NCBI GenBank assembly: GCA_017163975.1
Contig: JAFFSR010000353.1
Coordinates: 3,836,001 to 3,900,000 of the forward strand
Direction of reading: 5' to 3'
DNA: 64,000 nucleotides
Source of the DNA: Anastatus disparis
Taxonomy: Eukaryota > Arthropoda > Insecta > Hymenoptera > Eupelmidae
A model generated the notes under the pieces. It saw only the letters and a list, made by a program, of their open reading frames with translations. It was not told the DNA's origin and did no database searches. Shown one piece after another: positions 11,584-21,611 of this stretch (the stretch's first letter is position 1; each line of letters starts with the position of its first letter). A program made the translations under genes and the position numbers.

Positions 11584-13540
11584 GACTAAAATTTCAGAAA
11601 TATACTTAAAATGTGCAATAATAATTCATTTTTATCAATATAATAGATATTATGTGAAATTGTTTGTTGAAATCATCTTTTATGAAGTCATAAATTTACA
11701 TTTTGTTCCACATATGAATTAGAGTCTTAGGAGCGGTGAGGAGGTAACTTATAGTTCGTATAGTATAGCAATAGCAATCGTGTGTAATGATAGGGGTTCC
11801 CTGAAACATTTTATAATACAACGCCGAAATGACTAAATCTCTTCGCTTTACATGTTACGCTACTATAAATTTCAGTTTTACTCGTATTTCACTTGTTTAT
11901 AATTGTTATTTAATTTGAATAATGTTAATGTAAAAGAGTTCCAATATACTACAGTTTATTGTTATTTATAAAAATACTTTAAAAAATAATTTACATATCA
12001 AATTATTTCTTATTATATATGTACGTTACCTAAGTAAATTCATTACTATACTGTGTAAAAAAGTGCTACCTAGGTCACGGAAAAGTGTTACCTATATGCG
12101 GATTTAGGTCCCGCAGTGCTATAAAATTGGTAAAATTGTTTACAATCAGAAAATTATTCTTAATCAATTAATAAAACCTTTTGTACAGGACAGTGTTGAG
12201 TACGGGGCATTGTTACAAAAATATAGTCTATTTTGGAAAATTGAGTTATCGATAACTCTGTTCAGAGAATCCAATGGAATGAATCCTTTCAAAGGTTTTT
12301 ATTTCTATGTAGAAGAAAGTCTTTCACTAAGTTTTATCGAAATCGATCACCTGGAGGGTTGAGTATCCCTTTATTAGTTGTATATATTCAATAGCCACGT
12401 TATAGAATCTTTTCTCAAAAACAGAACAGCTTTGATTTGGTATTAATGCAATATATTCCTACATAAGCGCGCAAGATTCAAACACGGTAGAATACCATGA
12501 CAGATTCTATTGAAATTGTTTTTTTTTATTTTGTAACCCTTATCTCATTTAAATAATGAGATGATATATATTTATTTTTAATTCATATACTTTATTGCTT
12601 TATTATTTTAATTAAAAAATATAAATATTTATTTATTTTCTATAGCCTTTATTTAAGTTTTATGATTCCAGGAATCATAAAACTTCTAAAAAAGTCTAAA
12701 TTTCTAAAAATTTTACGTCATAATTTATTAAACATTGCAACCTTAAAATTCAGCTGCGAAGGTTCGCAAACTTTCGCAACTCAGCTAAAGCTGTAGCCCC
12801 TGTTCTTTGGCGGTAGGTGGTGGGCGGCGTTACGTCATGTGCACAAGTGAGTAGTGCTGTTTGAAAGCAAGTGGTGGGTAGTGGGTGGCGATGGCGCATG
12901 ACATCATAATTTGCACCTTTACAGGTGAGTCGAAGGAGCGGTGGTGGAGGGGGGGAGCCAGCACACCTGCTTATATAGTGGTTTTTACCTTTCCATTTTT
13001 GCTAATTTTTCGACATTAATTTAATCAATGGAAAAGTTGTGTTCGAAGTTGTGTAAAACAATATAATCTAAAAACCTATCAAAAAATACAATTTAAAAAA
13101 CATTTTAATATTGAAAAGAAACTGCAATTTTTCTAGAACTTATTTTGGATTCAACAAATTTTTAAAAAATTAAGAGTTTATAAATATATTTCTGCGAAGT
13201 TTTGAGATCTGAAAATCTGACTTGGAGAATTTTTTGAAACTATCTTTATTTTGGTCAAGTCTGTTCGTCAAGACTATATATTATACTTTTAACATACTTG
13301 TTCAACCATGGTATCTTAAGGTATTTAACCGTAAAAAATCTTGATATTATTTATATATATATATATATATATATACATAATCAATAATTATTGTACACAC
13401 TAATTTACAATATCAGAAACCTTTATTGAAATAAATTTAAAATTCAAAAGCATCGTAAACGTATTGAAAATATAAGTTTATTGATATCTCCCAACTTTCT
13501 TATTTTTTAGAAAAAGGAATAAAAATTATTGTTTTTATAG
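11584..13540. other. no gene recognised; possible ash1 intron
   Basis: AT-rich sequence with a GC-richer patch at 12780-12970 that holds repeated GGTGGTGGGCGG-like phrases, and a TA array at 13352-13375. I looked for the missing first half of the ash1 BAH domain here and did not find it. Confidence 0.5.
13352..13375. repeat. TA microsatellite
   Basis: A short uninterrupted TA run is directly visible. Confidence 0.9.
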
Positions 13541-13707
13541 GTCGGCCTATCAGCTCAAGTCCAGAACACGTATATGTCTGCGAATATCGCGTTGATCGAC
13601 AAGCAAGACTATTTACAAAAGTTGCAAGATCACGTCATCAAATTTGTACAAAACCGTACGCTTTCGAAACTTTTCCACAACGATTAAAGCATTATCGTAC
13701 TTACTTG
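13541..13707 (+). CDS. ash1: ash1 exon: second half of BAH domain
   Basis: ASH1 is a nuclear histone H3 lysine 36 methyltransferase that keeps developmental genes active. This 167 bp exon follows a TTTTTATAG acceptor and ends in TTG followed by the donor GTAAGT. After two bases of a split codon it reads open for 55 codons. It contains HVYVCEYRVDRQARLF and KPYAFETFPQRLK, which match what I know of the end of the ASH1 BAH domain. The split codon probably completes a Gly before RPI, as in the family. The next exon continues in phase 0. No stop or frameshift is seen. The SET, bromo and PHD regions must lie upstream and were not found in the window. I am fairly sure of the assignment. Confidence 0.85.
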
Positions 13708-13786
13708 GTAAGTAATTCATTCTATTAAACATTGTACTTACATGAGGCTTTTATCTACCTTAATATTTGAAATATTAATTTTGCAG

Positions 13787-13987
13787 CCTCATAGTCTCGA
13801 TGGCATACCTAATAGTAAATGTGGAAAGGAGAAAAAGAAAAGTTATTTGGAAATCGAATCTAGTGTTAGCAAATCAGAATCTCAAGATAATAATAAGTTA
13901 AATTGTAAGCATCAATTAAATAAGTCTAGAGGTAAAAGGCGACTACTGGAGAATGCAATTTCAAGTTCCCATATCAACTTTGTTGAG
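13787..13987 (+). CDS. ash1: ash1 exon: linker after BAH domain
   Basis: The exon follows a TTTTGCAG acceptor and ends before the donor GTAAAT. It is 201 bp, exactly 67 codons, phase 0 at both ends. It begins PHSLDGIP, which continues the BAH end from the previous exon. The rest is a charged, Ser- and Lys-rich linker (SSVSKSESQDNNK) with a basic KSRGKRRL patch, as expected of the disordered region near the ASH1 C-terminus. The intron before it is 79 bp and the one after it 69 bp, both short and clean. Confidence 0.82.
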
Positions 13988-14056
13988 GTAAATATTCAAT
14001 TTTAATAACAATCTAAAAAAAAAAAAAAAACGATAAATAAAAATATGAAATTTCAG

Positions 14057-14200
14057 AGAGAAAATAAGAAAAAAAGATTGAATACCATTTTACTTAATTT
14101 ATTAGGCAAAATGCCAAACAAAAATAAGCCTTTAGATGTATCGAACCTTCTGGAATGCAATAGACGGAACCGAAAAAAGCCAGGTATAATGAACCCGTGA
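14057..14200 (+). CDS. ash1: ash1 terminal exon with stop codon
   Basis: The exon follows a TTTCAG acceptor and runs 48 codons to TGA at 14198-14200. It encodes a basic stretch followed by RLNTILLNLLGKMPNKN and DVSNLLECNRR. This corresponds to the conserved short helical C-terminal motif of ASH1 proteins (RLN.ILLNLL.K.P, then D V..LLE). It marks the true 3' end of the gene. A possible internal donor (CAG then GTATAAT) near 14183 is less likely, because the frame reaches a natural stop soon after. Confidence 0.82.
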   Translation, partial: RENKKKRLNTILLNLLGKMPNKNKPLDVSNLLECNRRNRKKPGIMNP

Positions 14201-14942
14201 TATTGGGTAAGTAATATAATACAATGAAACTCTTGTAGGACACCTGAAAATTATTTTGAAAATATTGAACAATATGTTTCTAGTATAAAATTTCTCATTA
14301 GAAAATAGAAAAAACTATGTTTTTATTAAAAAAATTAAGCATGAAAAGATATATGCGATTTAAAGAACAAAACTGCGAAAAAGTTTTATCTGAAGCTTGA
14401 TTGCTATTGATGTGATATAAAATTTTTTTCTCTTTATGTCTTTTGTTAAATCAAAAATGAAAATTAAAAATTTATCAAAAGTTTTGCAGGGTTGCAGTAA
14501 TAAAACTCAGAATAAATTATACGTTTTATAATTATGCAAAATTCATTTATTATTCTTTGCCGTAATCATACAAAAATGAACTGATCGCTTACGTTCACGA
14601 ATCAACTCTGATGCGATCTTGCTCACTTCATTAAATTTACTAACGGAAACGACGTCATCTATATGAAGAAAATTAAACTTTTAGTATATAATTTAATATC
14701 GCCCAACTTGTTTTCAGCAACGCAAGACATGTAAAACTATTGTGAAACCGAAAACAAAATACAATCTTTAAAGATAAGTTATTCTGTACATGCATTATAT
14801 ATATTGCAGGCTTTTGTATTAATCGACCGCTTTTTATGAATACAAGAGGCTCATCTCTCGCTTTAATGTTAAAAATTTCATCTTCCTGCTGTTTTTCTAA
14901 AATTTTAGAATTGTCATTAACTTAATTTTTTTTATCACGCAT
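14201..14942. other. ash1 3' flank; one short open stretch on minus strand
   Basis: The beginning is presumably the ash1 3' UTR. On the minus strand, 14543-14659 stays open for about 38 codons (SVSKFNEVSKIASELIRER) after an acceptor-like sequence. I do not recognise it. It could be the tail of the neighbouring BEL/Pao element or chance. Confidence 0.4.
14499..14504 (+). promoter_or_regulatory. possible ash1 polyadenylation signal
   Basis: AATAAA lies about 300 bp after the ash1 stop codon, and a second one lies near 14511. In such AT-rich DNA the hexamer is common by chance, so this is only a candidate. Confidence 0.3.
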
Positions 14943-15757
14943 CAAATATTTTAACTCAAAATCAGTAGAAGAAATTTTCAAAGGATGAATACGCTAAATA
15001 GGTCTTTTTAACAAATCATTTTGTGTTTTCAGTGCAACGACGCGTAAAATTACATCACAACCTCTTATAGTGTCTTTCATCAAAGCAAGTCACCAATTAA
15101 CACGTTTTTCGTTCTCGTTTTCGATTAAAACAACTTCTCCTATTTCTGCTGTACGCGATTCTTTTTTATCATTTTTTAATATTATTAAGTATTTGCTTCG
15201 GAATCGCGTACTTAAATCTTCTAAATTTTTTTTCTGTATCTAATTTTATCTTCTAAGTCTTTCCTATCAATAATATCAAAATCAGCTACTCCTACTTTTT
15301 TTATTTAATGTCGAAACATAGAAAGTGTTAACAATTTCAAATCAGAAAGATCATACGATACATAGGTAAGTGGCCGCTCGTTTATAATAGCCTCACTATT
15401 GCATAAGGTAGTTAACATTTCTTGATACGAAATGCAAGCTTTTCCTAGGACTGTTCTCACAGTTTGTTTAAATATCCTAACTAAACGCTCCCACCAACCA
15501 TCCCACCACGGTGATGATGGTGGATGAAATTGTCATTCAATACGCAAAGCTGTACTATAATTAAGAATTTGATCTAAATTAAATGATTTAAAAGCATTGT
15601 CTGCGCTAACGAAATTGGTACCATTATCGGAATATATTTTGCTAGGGCGCCTACAACGCGCAAAAACATTCATAATTTATTGCGAAAACTTTCAAGAAAA
15701 AAATCTGTTGATAAGGAGCTAACCAACTCAAAAAAAACAGTTCGATAAACTGTACAC
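14943..15757 (-). pseudogene. BEL/Pao retrotransposon integrase, C-terminal part, decayed
   Basis: Read on the minus strand, fragments in order show CTVYRTVFFELVSSLSTDFF, then KIYSDNGTNFV (second catalytic Asp), SPWWDGWWERLVRIFKQTV (catalytic Glu), NERPLTYVSYD and the C-terminal GEVVLIENENEKRVNW. This order and the WWERL block are typical of BEL/Pao integrases, which insert the cDNA copy into the genome. Several stops and frame changes break it. The earlier half is at 17079-18060, displaced by an insertion. No LTRs were identified. Confidence 0.8.
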
Positions 15758-15761
15758 ATAT

Positions 15762-15767
<6 letters not shown>

Positions 15768-15804
<37 letters not shown>
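15768..15804. repeat. TA microsatellite left of Helitron-like insert
   Basis: A TA run lies directly left of the CTAG tip at 15808, inside the BEL/Pao integrase. Confidence 0.95.
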
Positions 15805-15807
<3 letters not shown>

Positions 15808-17030
15808 CTAGGGGTATCCTCCCTGCTCGCTCCGCTCGCCAACCCCCCGTTTTACAAAATCTATTATACTGAAAACATAATTACACGTTATTTATTATAT
15901 TAGTTTAATTTAATTTTAATCAATTATTATAAAGTTTTAAATCTTATTTAAATTTTACATTATGACAGGATTCCCAAAGAGGTACCGTCATTGATACCTT
16001 ACATTTAATAATTTATTACATAAGTTAAATAATAAACAATGTATGGTATCGGCGCGTTGGTTTTTTTTTGTTTTACTCGAAATTATTATATAAAATAAAC
16101 ATAATAATTTTAAGTAATTTCAAGACATGTTAAAATTAATTAAAATTTTTCGATTATTTTTATATAAATATTTAAAATAAAACCATGGTTACCTTTGCCT
16201 GTAGCCCTACACAACCATGAGAGTCTATATTCCTCTTCCTTATACTATAGACTCTACCTGCAAACCATCTTCCACCATTAGGAACACCCATATGCAAGCA
16301 GCTTTTTAAAAGTTATTTTATTATTTGTAAAATTTGTTAATATATCATTGTTATATAACAATTTTCACAATACTTATCTCTTCTAAATCTTTGCTTGAAT
16401 ATGTGTATGAGAATAATCATAGTAACTAAAAATTTTTCAATTATATATTATTGTAACATGTCTTACAATTATTCAGAGTGGAAGCGGAGGGGTATGCAGA
16501 GCCAATATTATAATAATTATAATGTTTTTTGCGAAAAATTATGCGGAGGGGTATATTCAGGCGCAAGCGAAGCGACAGACGGAGGGGTATATGGAGGGAT
16601 ATGTGGAGGGGTGTGTGGAGCGGTCGTTAGCTGGATGAAACTGTCGTTAAAAATAATGATGGAGGGGTATGCGGAGAGGTATTTGGAGCAAAATTAACAC
16701 AAAAATAACGATATTTTACTGATAAATATGAAGAATAATACGGAAGGGTATGTGGAGGGGTATGCGGATCAAAATGAAAATAAACATTTAAATTAATCAT
16801 GGAGGTAATGTGGAGCGTGAAGGAGGGGGCCGGAGCGCAAGGGAAGGGGGTGGGAGGATTGAAGACTTTAAAAATAACGTAAAATAAACACCAATTTAAC
16901 GTAGTTTTTCGGAGGGAAATACGGAGGGGGAACAGAGTGGGGCGGATGAGGGTGGAGGGGGAGGAGTGCATGAAGAGGGACGGAGGGTGATACAGCGAAA
17001 ATTCTGCCGAATTCACTATATTATATAGGT

Positions 17031-17033
<3 letters not shown>
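15808..17033 (-). mobile_element. Helitron-like non-autonomous insertion in the BEL/Pao integrase
   Basis: On the plus strand the insert begins with CTAGGGG and a GC-rich tip (CCTGCTCGCTCCGCTCGCC) and ends with GTAGA before a second TA run. Read on the minus strand this is a 5' TC end, a GC-rich hairpin, a 3' CTAG end, and insertion between A and T. These are the known hallmarks of Helitrons. The same tip recurs at 48500 and 63449, each beside a TA array. BEL/Pao integrase coding sequence resumes on both sides. The right half is G-rich (16483-17000). No protein is encoded. The Helitron assignment is inference; the insertion itself is well supported. Confidence 0.6.
16483..17000 (+). repeat. 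G-rich degenerate repeat
   Basis: The phrase GGAGGGGTATGYGGAG recurs many times with spacing mostly of 10-60 bases, on an otherwise AT-rich background. It lies inside the Helitron-like insert. Open frames crossing it are low in complexity and unlikely to be genes. Confidence 0.75.

Positions 17034-17079
<46 letters not shown>
17034..17079. repeat. TA microsatellite right of Helitron-like insert
   Basis: A TA run is directly visible between the insert end and the resumed BEL/Pao coding sequence. Confidence 0.95.
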
Positions 17080-17083
<4 letters not shown>

Positions 17084-18060
17084 AATCCAAGCTTTAGTCT
17101 TTTTGCGTAATAACCAGAACCCAGCAAAATTTACGCCTGTAATCTTGAATACAGCTGCATTTCGAATATGATCTGATGGTAAAGGTGTATTTGCTGATTT
17201 TAAATGCTTTTCCTGTTGCTTTTTCCATATAAGACATTTGTCAACAATATTTCGAGCAACCTTTCTTAGTGACAAATTCAAAATTTCTCTCGCAATTGAC
17301 AAGTAAGTGTTTAAACACCTGCATGTAACGTATTTTCATGAATTTCTCGTATAATTAATTTTATAACATAATTTTTTTCGTCAAAAACTATAGGATTTAA
17401 AAAAGCAAAATTATCTTTACAATTAGTTATCCTCGTTTTTACACGTAATAAACCATCTATATCTTCAAAAGTTCGTAATTTTGACAGTTTCGGATCATTC
17501 TTAGTTAAAAACATCAATTTTTGGAGATGTTCTAAAATAATCTTTTCAACATTATTGATTTCATCGATTGTTAATAATTTATCAAGATTATGCTTATTAT
17601 TTTCTAAAAAACAATTTTTCTTAAATCTTAGAGACCATGCAGTGAATCTAGTTAAAAAGATGAAAAATAATTATAGAAATTTGAATAATCATTTTTTTTC
17701 AAATTAATTAGAACTACTTGAGTTTAATTTTTTAACTCTTTATTTACCTCTGCCTTGTTTGTACTGGGATCAAAATTAGGCCACGTTTCTTGCGATTTAT
17801 ATAGCGAATTCAACCTCACTTACCACACAAACTCAAGTCGTTTTAACTTACCAGCAACACCGGCTGCAATATGAATATTTATAGATTCATAGCTATCTTC
17901 AATATCGCTTAAAATAATACTTTTATTTTCTAAATCATGAAATCAAGACGCTTTTTTGATGTTAGGTATATAAGTATAAATCATATTTTGTCCCATATTC
18001 TTTAAATTACGTGCGTATACATCATCAAGATTTTTGAAACGAATCAAGAACAGATACAAA
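17079..18060 (-). pseudogene. BEL/Pao retrotransposon pol, upstream part, decayed
   Basis: On the minus strand the fragments read IHIAAGVAGKLKRLE (like the BEL/Pao protease region), then RTFEDIDGLLRVKTR, then the integrase zinc-binding region with EIHENTLHAGV, then APLPSD-like sequence (NTPLPSDHIRNAAVFKITGV) and KAWIC just before the TA array. The first catalytic Asp, normally in GVDFAG, is Asn here (GVNFAG). The RT and RNase H body is missing between the protease-like and zinc-binding parts, so an internal deletion is likely. Stops and frame changes are present. Confidence 0.75.
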
Positions 18061-18289
18061 CATATATACAAACCGAGATTGCGAAGTATATGGATTATAT
18101 ACTGTAGTCAAAGAGTACGAGCCTTCTCATTCTTTATTCGAAATCGTTAATTCCGCGCGCCAAAAACATCGTATTTTTTTTCTCAAATTGCATGGATGCA
18201 CACGTACATTCAAATACATGGGACTTTTCACATCGATCTGTACGCGCGCACACACAGGTTTATATATATTGGACATTTCATGTCCATTC

Positions 18290-18292
<3 letters not shown>

Positions 18293-18347
<55 letters not shown>
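18293..18347. repeat. TA microsatellite
   Basis: A long uninterrupted TA run. Around it (18190-18510) phrases such as TACATGGGAC and CGCATGCACACATACACGC recur at roughly 100 bp or more, suggesting a decayed tandem repeat. Confidence 0.9.
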
Positions 18348-18350
<3 letters not shown>

Positions 18351-19726
18351 AACCTTTTGTGCTAACCCGCATGCGCGCATACGCCTTAGTTTTCCTATGT
18401 GTGTAGGATATTTCATGACAACTTGCAGGCACCCATCTGTACACACTTAAGTCTATATACATGGGACATTTTTTATTAACTCGCATGCACACATACACGC
18501 AGCTTTTTATATATGACTAATTCTACTTCAAATTGAACAGCCTATATACAATCAAGTCACCAATCACTACACCGATGGAGTTTGTTATTCTACTTGGAAA
18601 ATAAGGATATACGTATTTTTTTTTTTTTTTTACCGAAATATCAAAATTTTATTAGCTATGCATATTGAAAAATTGCATACAAAAACTAAATGTTCGAACT
18701 GAAAATGTTCACAATAACTTTAGAGGGCTATCCTTTTACATATTTTCAATGAATTTTCGTAAACCTTTTTTTTTATTTTGTTTCGAGCCCTCTTCAATTC
18801 AAAGTAAGAAATTTCAAAAAAGACTAAAAAATGACTCAGATGTATGCATTTAACCAAAAAATGCACTTTTATGCGCATGCATTTTTCTCGAAAAGGCCAT
18901 CTTTTTTTTTGAAATTTTTTTGGCTGATGGAGGACCAAATTACATATCTAATGGTATCTGTTTGATCCCGTATTTTTTGTTTTCGAGCAAAAAATAATTT
19001 AGAAATTTTATTGTTGAAAAATGCTTGTATATACGTTCAGAAGTCTTAAACAATCTACATTCAAACGCTGTCGCATGTTTCGTGCATCATTTGTATGCAT
19101 GTATCTACCATCAATAGTTATATATATATATATAGTTGTAAGGAAAATTTCTACGACCGAGGTCCTCCCTTTCTCTTTTTTTCCTCGTCCTCTTACCTAA
19201 TTTTAATCCTCTTTTTTTCCCTTTTTTTTACATTATTCTATGTTATTTGTTCCTCTTCCTTTTCTTTTCCTTTCCTCCCCTCTTCTTTTTCTCTTCTTTT
19301 GAGTTTCCTCATGCCTTCATTTTCTCTTCCCTCTCTCTTCCTCAAAAAATCCATCATTTTTTCCCGTAGTTTTTACGTATTTTAGGTCATTTTTACTCCT
19401 CCTCAGGTAAATCCTCAAATTTTACCTTTTTTTTTGTGTTATTTTACGTTATTTTACGTTTTTGTTGCTCTTCCTTAGCTGCTCCTTAGCTCATCCTCTT
19501 TGATCCTCAATTTCATTCGAATCTCATCATTTAAAAAGCTTCTTGCTAATTTTTATTGTTTGCACCTACTGCTTTTACTTTAAATATATAGAACAAACAT
19601 ATTAAGTTAATAATTTTTATGATAAATTTTATAAAATGTACAATTATTGCTTAAAAGAATAAATGACATCAAACATAATAAAATGGAAATTCCGCAAGCC
19701 CCCTGTGCGCAAGCGCGCCAACCTCC
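18348..19726. other. no gene recognised; pyrimidine-rich tract
   Basis: I see no gene. From about 19160 to 19420 the plus strand is strongly C/T-rich (many TTCCTC and CTCTTCC runs). Near 19694-19725 a GC-richer stretch resembles a degraded version of the tip motif seen at 48500. Confidence 0.5.
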
Positions 19727-20407
19727 ACTACTAATTATTTTGTTAAAGATTTTAATAAAAATAAAGAAAATAATGCTTTATTTGAACTTAATAATATTTT
19801 TATTAATAAAAATATATCTTGTAAAGATTTTGGTTTACCTGAAACAAAAATAAATTTAATCACTTTGAACAATCATCATCATGATGAAATAGAAAGCAAA
19901 AAAAAATTTAAATTGATGTATAATAAATTAAACAATGAACAAAAATTAATTTTTGAAATTTTAACTGAAAAAGATAATAACAAAATATATTTTATTGATG
20001 GCCCTGGAGGAACAGGAAAAACTTTTTTATATAAGACTTTAATATTTTATTTTATATCAATTAATAAAAAAATTTTGTCTATGGCTTGGACTGTATTGCA
20101 TCTACTTTATTACCTAAAGGAATGGCAAGTCACAAGACTTTTAGATTACCTTTAAATTTAAATACAATTGAAAATGCATTTTTAGAATTAGAATCAGATA
20201 AAAAAAAATTAAGAGAAGCTGATATAATAATATGGGACGAAGCATCAATGATTTCAAAAAAAGCATTAGAAATAATTAATAATACATTAGAAGATGTTTG
20301 TTATAATAATTTTCTTTTTGGTGGAAAATTAATTATTTGAGGTGGTGATTTTCGACAAATTTTACCAGTTTTTAAACATAGAAATAGAAATTCAATTATA
20401 GAAGAAA

Positions 20408-20449
<42 letters not shown>

Positions 20450-21595
20450 AAAAGATTAATATATAAAGGATATTGTCCTCTATATGATTAACCTTTTATA
20501 TATGATGAAGTCGAGGAAGTCCCCCGCCCGGCATCTGTTTAACACATTACATCAGGCTAGGACTGTCAGACCCACCATACCGAAAACTTTGACTACCGAT
20601 GGATGGTCAGCCACTTTTGTAACCAACAATCAACCGATACCCAATGAGGTCGGATTTTTTAAAGAGTCGCGATATAAATGGCACATACACTTATTTTCTT
20701 TCGAAAAAAAAGTTAGAGGTACCTGGCCAGGATTCGAACCCATGCCCTCCGCGTTGAAGGCAAGAGCTCTATCCATTACGCCACCGCGCTCTCATAGAAG
20801 AAACAATAAAAAGTTCATATTTATGGCAATTTTTAGTATATTAAAATTAACAAAAAATATTCGATCTAAAAATGAAAAATTTGCTTCATTTCTATTACAA
20901 ATTGGTGATGGCAAAATAAACCCTTTCATAATTCCAAACTGATTACAGACTATCGATATTTGTTCTAAAATTTATTCTAATATTAATGAAAATTGTTGCA
21001 AAGAAAAAATTATATTAGCTCCTCATAATGAAGATATTATTAATTTAAATAAAAAAGTATAAAATTTATTAAATGGAAAAACTGAAACATATTATAGTAT
21101 TGATTACGCTACGCATAAAGGTGTTGACCAAACTGATGATAACATTTATTTGAATCACCAAATAGAATTTTTAAATAAAATTAAAAAAGGTTTACCACCT
21201 CATAAATTAATTTAAAAGTTAATGCTATAGTAATGTTGTTAAGAAATTTAAGTATATCGGAAGGATTATGTAATGGTACACGATTGAAAATTATAAATTT
21301 ATATAAACATAATATTGAAGCTGAAATAATAACAGGCGATAAAAAAGGGAATAAAATTTTTATTCCAAAAATTACTTTAAATACAGGAAATAATTCTTCA
21401 TTACCATTTATTCTTTACAGAAAACAATTTCCAATTATATTAACATTTGCAATAACTATAAATAAATCACAAGGTCAAAGTTTCGATAATGTAGGCTTAT
21501 TTATAAGAAGACCATTGTTTTCACATGATCAATTATACGTTGCTTTGTCAAGATGTAAAACTTTGAATAATATTTATATTTAAAATAATTTTGAT
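19727..21595 (+). pseudogene. Helitron / PIF1-type helicase, broken and SINE-interrupted
   Basis: The family is a DNA helicase that unwinds DNA during rolling-circle transposition. Visible motifs in order: LNNEQKLIFEIL, Walker A DGPGGTGKTFLYKT (near 19995-20038), then after a frameshift near 20090 LLPKGMASHKTFRLPL, Walker B IIIWDEASMISKKAL, GGDFRQILPVF (near 20341, preceded by a TGA stop), YLWQFFSILKLTKNIRS after the SINE, then TINKSQGQSFDNVG and QLYVALSRCKTLNN (motifs V and VI, 21440-21580). A SINE splits it at 20412-20793. The Rep nuclease half of a Helitron transposase was not found. Without Rep a host PIF1 paralogue is possible, but the order and spacing favour the Helitron type. Confidence 0.82.
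20412..20793 (-). mobile_element. tRNA-headed SINE inserted in the helicase
   Basis: On the minus strand the element starts with a tRNA-like head carrying an A box (TGGCGTAATGGATAGAGC) and a B box (GGTTCGAATCC), and ends in a poly(A) tail (the T run at 20411-20444). It is bounded by a 14 bp target-site duplication, ATAGAAGAAACAAT, at 20398-20411 and 20794-20807. The A and B boxes would be an internal RNA polymerase III promoter. The duplication is perfect, so the insertion is fairly recent. It would have used the enzymes of a LINE. Confidence 0.88.
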
Positions 21596-21611
21596 GATAC
21601 ATCAAAAATAG

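Noticed and set aside
6300..12120. A larger element bounded by GGGACATAAATCCGCC near 6400 and an inverse GGGACCTAAATCCGC near 12106
   Set aside because: The similarity is limited to about 20 bases and I could not extend it into convincing terminal repeats.
16395..17127. Frames with GGVYGG or Pro/His-rich repeats and long YIYIYI runs
   Set aside because: They are translations of the G-rich repeat and of the TA array inside the Helitron-like insert.
18127..18498. Three overlapping frames with YIYIYI runs
   Set aside because: They are translations of the TA microsatellite and its decayed repeat surroundings.
20717..20793. A functional tRNA gene
   Set aside because: The A and B boxes are followed by a SINE body and poly(A) tail inside a target-site duplication, so it is a SINE head.
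20484..20942. Open frame of 152 codons on the plus strand
   Set aside because: Most of it is the antisense of the SINE; only its last part (YLWQFFSILKLTKNI onward) is genuine helicase sequence.
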